This document shows positions 5,769-7,132 of a DNA stretch of 7,132 bases, piece by piece. The translations under genes were made by a program, and so were the position numbers. Origin of the DNA: a bacterium (lineage in GTDB: Bacteria; Oederibacteriota; Muellerivitia; Muellerivitales; Muellerivitaceae); contig JAICXI010000090.1 in assembly GCA_025980505.1 (NCBI GenBank), forward strand, positions 1-7,132, in the 5' to 3' direction. Positions within the stretch are counted from its first letter, which is position 1. The number at the start of each line of letters is the position of its first letter. The notes below the pieces were generated by a model. The model had not been told where the DNA came from, did no database searches, and saw only the letters and a program-made list of their open reading frames with translations.

Positions 5769-6407
5769 ATGAGCCAAGAAGCGAAACTATTGACGGAATT
5801 TCAAATGGACGCCCTGAAGGAGATCGGTAACATCGGGGCCGGCCATGCCGCCACAGCCCTTTCCCAAATGGTGGGCAAGCGCATCGACATGTCCGTGACC
5901 AAGGTCCAGATACTGCCGGCGGAATCCATCGCGGGGTTCCTGGGCGGGATCGACCGGAACGTGGCGGCCGTCCACATGCCCATTTACGGCGAAATGCTGG
6001 GTGTGGCCCTGATTTTCTTCCCCGTGGAGCGGCTCCCCCAGCTTTCGGGCATGCTGATCGGGCGCAAGGAAGAGGAGCCGGCCCACTTGTCCGAACTGGG
6101 CCAATCGGCCATCAAGGAATTGGGGAGCATTTTGACCGGCGCCTATTTGAGCGCGCTCTTCCGGATGATCCACCTTCAATTGATCCACGGAGTGCCCACC
6201 TTGGCCATCGACATGGCCCAAGCCATCCTGGATTCGGTCCTTGTGGAACTGGAACAAAAGGACGAAATCGCCATCGTGATTGAGACTTCCTTCCTGGAGG
6301 ACGAGAAGCAACTGACCGGCAATTTTTTCCTCCTGCCGGAAGCGGACTCGCTGAAGAAGTTCCTGGCGGCATTTTCAAAATCCCTGGGACTTCCCGGTAA
6401 TGGGTGA
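5769..6407 (+). CDS. cheC: CheC CheY-P phosphatase / CheD regulator
   Basis: CheC dephosphorylates CheY-P and binds CheD to control receptor deamidation. The 212-residue product matches the family length (about 200-210) and has the two-fold CheC layout. The first phosphatase site is intact: Asp14, Glu18, Asn21 in DALKEIGNIGAGHAATALSQ. The second half repeats the pattern at Ser113 and Glu117 (SAIKELGSILTGAYLSAL), but the expected catalytic Asn at 120 is Ser, so the second site is probably impaired. The tail (LTGNFFLLPEADSLKKFL) is typical of the family. The ATG at 5769 is chosen because AAGGA at 5759-5763 is 5 bp ahead and the family N-terminus starts there; an open frame reaching back to 5586 runs through the cheY coding sequence and lacks CheC similarity. 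The stop overlaps cheD by 8 bp. There is no FliM/FliN-like extension, so it is CheC, not FliY. Confidence 0.95.
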   Translation: MSQEAKLLTEFQMDALKEIGNIGAGHAATALSQMVGKRIDMSVTKVQILPAESIAGFLGGIDRNVAAVHMPIYGEMLGVALIFFPVERLPQLSGMLIGRKEEEPAHLSELGQSAIKELGSILTGAYLSALFRMIHLQLIHGVPTLAIDMAQAILDSVLVELEQKDEIAIVIETSFLEDEKQLTGNFFLLPEADSLKKFLAAFSKSLGLPGNG

Positions 6408-6885
6408 AAAGGAATGGATCGTCGGTATCGCCGAGGTTAAAGTCGCGCGGGACCCGGACCGCCTGGTGGCTTATGGGCTGGGTTCCTGCGTGGGCGTGAC
6501 GCTTTACGACCGGTGGAATAAAATCGGCGGGTTGGCCCACGTGATGCTGCCTTCCAGCCTTCCCCACGGCCGGGTTTCAACGGCGGGGAAATACGCCGAT
6601 ACGGCCCTGGAGGAACTTTTGAGTTCGATGGCGTCCGAAGGGGCGGATTTGGGGCGGCTGGAAGCCAAACTGGTGGGAGGGGCCAATATGTTTTCCGCCC
6701 TTTCCCAGCAGGCCGTTTCCATCGGCATGCGGAACGTATCGGCGGTCCGGGACAAGCTGGGCGAGAAGAAGATCGCCATTTTGGGCGAGGATGTGGGCGG
6801 CGTCCATGGACGCACCATGCTTTTTTTCCTGGGCGACGGACGGGTGGAAGTCCGCAAGTTCAACCAGCCCGTCGAATGGATTTGA
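6400..6885 (+). CDS. cheD: CheD chemoreceptor glutamine deamidase
   Basis: CheD deamidates specific receptor glutamines and, in Bacillus-type systems, also modulates CheA through receptors and exchanges with CheC. The 161-residue product carries the papain-like core: Cys30 in AYGLGSCVGVTLYD and His47 in GGLAHVMLPSS, 17 residues apart as in the family. Later conserved blocks include KLVGGANMF (90-98) and VGGVHGRTMLFFLGDGRVEV (132-151). The position held by catalytic-site Thr21 in T. maritima CheD is Ala24 here. The length fits known CheD proteins (about 155-165). The ATG at 6400 overlaps the cheC stop by 8 bp and has no clear ribosome binding site, so its translation is probably coupled to cheC, keeping the two interacting proteins in balance. 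A paired cheC and cheD argues that the adaptation pathway is Bacillus/Thermotoga-like. Confidence 0.95.
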   Translation: MGEKEWIVGIAEVKVARDPDRLVAYGLGSCVGVTLYDRWNKIGGLAHVMLPSSLPHGRVSTAGKYADTALEELLSSMASEGADLGRLEAKLVGGANMFSALSQQAVSIGMRNVSAVRDKLGEKKIAILGEDVGGVHGRTMLFFLGDGRVEVRKFNQPVEWI

Positions 6886-6887
6886 CG

Positions 6888-7121
6888 ATGGCACCCAAAG
6901 AAATCGACCTGACGCCGGCCTCCGGCGCCACTCCGGCGGCCCCGGAGTCGCCGGAGGTCCAGCTGGTGGTGTTCCTGCTGGCGGGCTGCGAATTGGCCGT
7001 CGACATCCGGAAGGTCCGTGAAATCATCCGCGTGCCGGAAATCACATTGATGCCCAAGGCCCCGGCCTTCCTGGAAGGCATCATCAATCTCAGGGGCCGG
7101 ATCATCGCGGTTTGGACTTGA
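6888..7121 (+). CDS. cheW: CheW receptor-kinase coupling protein, 3'-incomplete with apparent frameshift
   Basis: CheW bridges chemoreceptors and the CheA kinase. The frame encodes 77 residues: a Pro/Ala-rich lead of about 22 residues, then VQLVVFLLAGCELAVDIRKV and REIIRVPEITLMPKAPAFLEGIINLRG, the signature first half of a CheW domain (with NLRG at the usual place). It then ends at a TGA (7119-7121), whereas CheW proteins run to about 140-165 residues. One extra T at 7111-7113 would give AVLDLKKSF, the expected next motif, so the stop looks like the product of a one-base deletion, real or from sequencing near the window end. ATG 6888 lies 2 bp after the cheD stop; ATG 6876, in the same frame, would overlap cheD by 10 bp and is also possible. 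This is a more canonical CheW than the fusion adaptor at 1884-2525. Confidence 0.85.
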   Translation: MAPKEIDLTPASGATPAAPESPEVQLVVFLLAGCELAVDIRKVREIIRVPEITLMPKAPAFLEGIINLRGRIIAVWT

Positions 7122-7132
7122 AAAAGAGTTTC
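7111..7132 (+). other. frameshift site and out-of-frame continuation of cheW
   Basis: Downstream of the TTT at 7111-7113 the +2 frame reads LDLKKSF once a fourth T is supplied, matching the CheW block that normally follows NLRGxIIxV. The frame used upstream instead reads WT and stops. Homology thus passes through the stop to the last base of the window, and the gene continues beyond it. Confidence 0.7.

Noticed and set aside
5787..6311. 174-codon - strand frame opposite cheC
   Set aside because: Shadow of cheC codons, without motif or ribosome binding site context.
6876..6887. Alternative cheW start overlapping cheD by 10 bp
   Set aside because: Possible, but ATG 6888 right after the cheD stop is as good and neither has a clear ribosome binding site. 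Noted in the cheW entry rather than chosen.

Overview
The window is a gene-dense chemosensory locus with every supported gene on the + strand and most junctions overlapping or only a few bases apart. Hairpins in the one real intergenic gap (5165-5346) split it into two apparent transcription units. It looks bacterial. The cheY-cheC-cheD-cheW block is the CheC/CheD-type adaptation and phosphatase module known from Bacillus and Thermotoga and absent from E. coli. The base composition is moderately G+C-rich, and starts are preceded by GGAG-type ribosome binding sites. The long degenerate TPR proteins recall deep-branching environmental or delta-proteobacteria-like lineages, but I cannot assign a phylum from the sequence.

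Unit 1 (1-5164) starts inside a CheR receptor methyltransferase whose N-terminus lies outside the window. It continues with an 11-repeat TPR protein (start overlaps the cheR stop), a two-domain protein joining a tandem MshEN/GspE-N-like motif to a CheW-like domain (ATGA overlap with the TPR gene), a short gap holding a possible 25-codon ORF, a 738-residue protein of about 19 TPRs in two blocks, and a 112-residue PII (GlnB/GlnK-family) signal protein. A composite hairpin with a T-run follows, then a perfect 10-bp hairpin.

Unit 2 (5347-7132, running off the end) is cheY, cheC, cheD and the 5' part of cheW. The cheW frame breaks close to the window edge: restoring one T in a T-run at 7111-7113 recovers the expected CheW continuation, so this is a one-base deletion or a sequence error.

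How the parts may fit together: CheR and CheD modify chemoreceptors, CheY carries the phosphoryl signal, CheC removes it and controls CheD, and CheW couples receptors to CheA. No cheA, cheB or receptor gene is visible here. The unusual part is unit 1, where a possible cyclic-di-GMP-type module on a CheW-like adaptor, two TPR scaffolds and a PII sensor of 2-oxoglutarate and adenylate state sit in one apparent operon. This suggests, as inference only, a chemosensory array that takes intracellular metabolic and second-messenger inputs, possibly controlling surface or type IV pilus motility rather than, or as well as, flagella.
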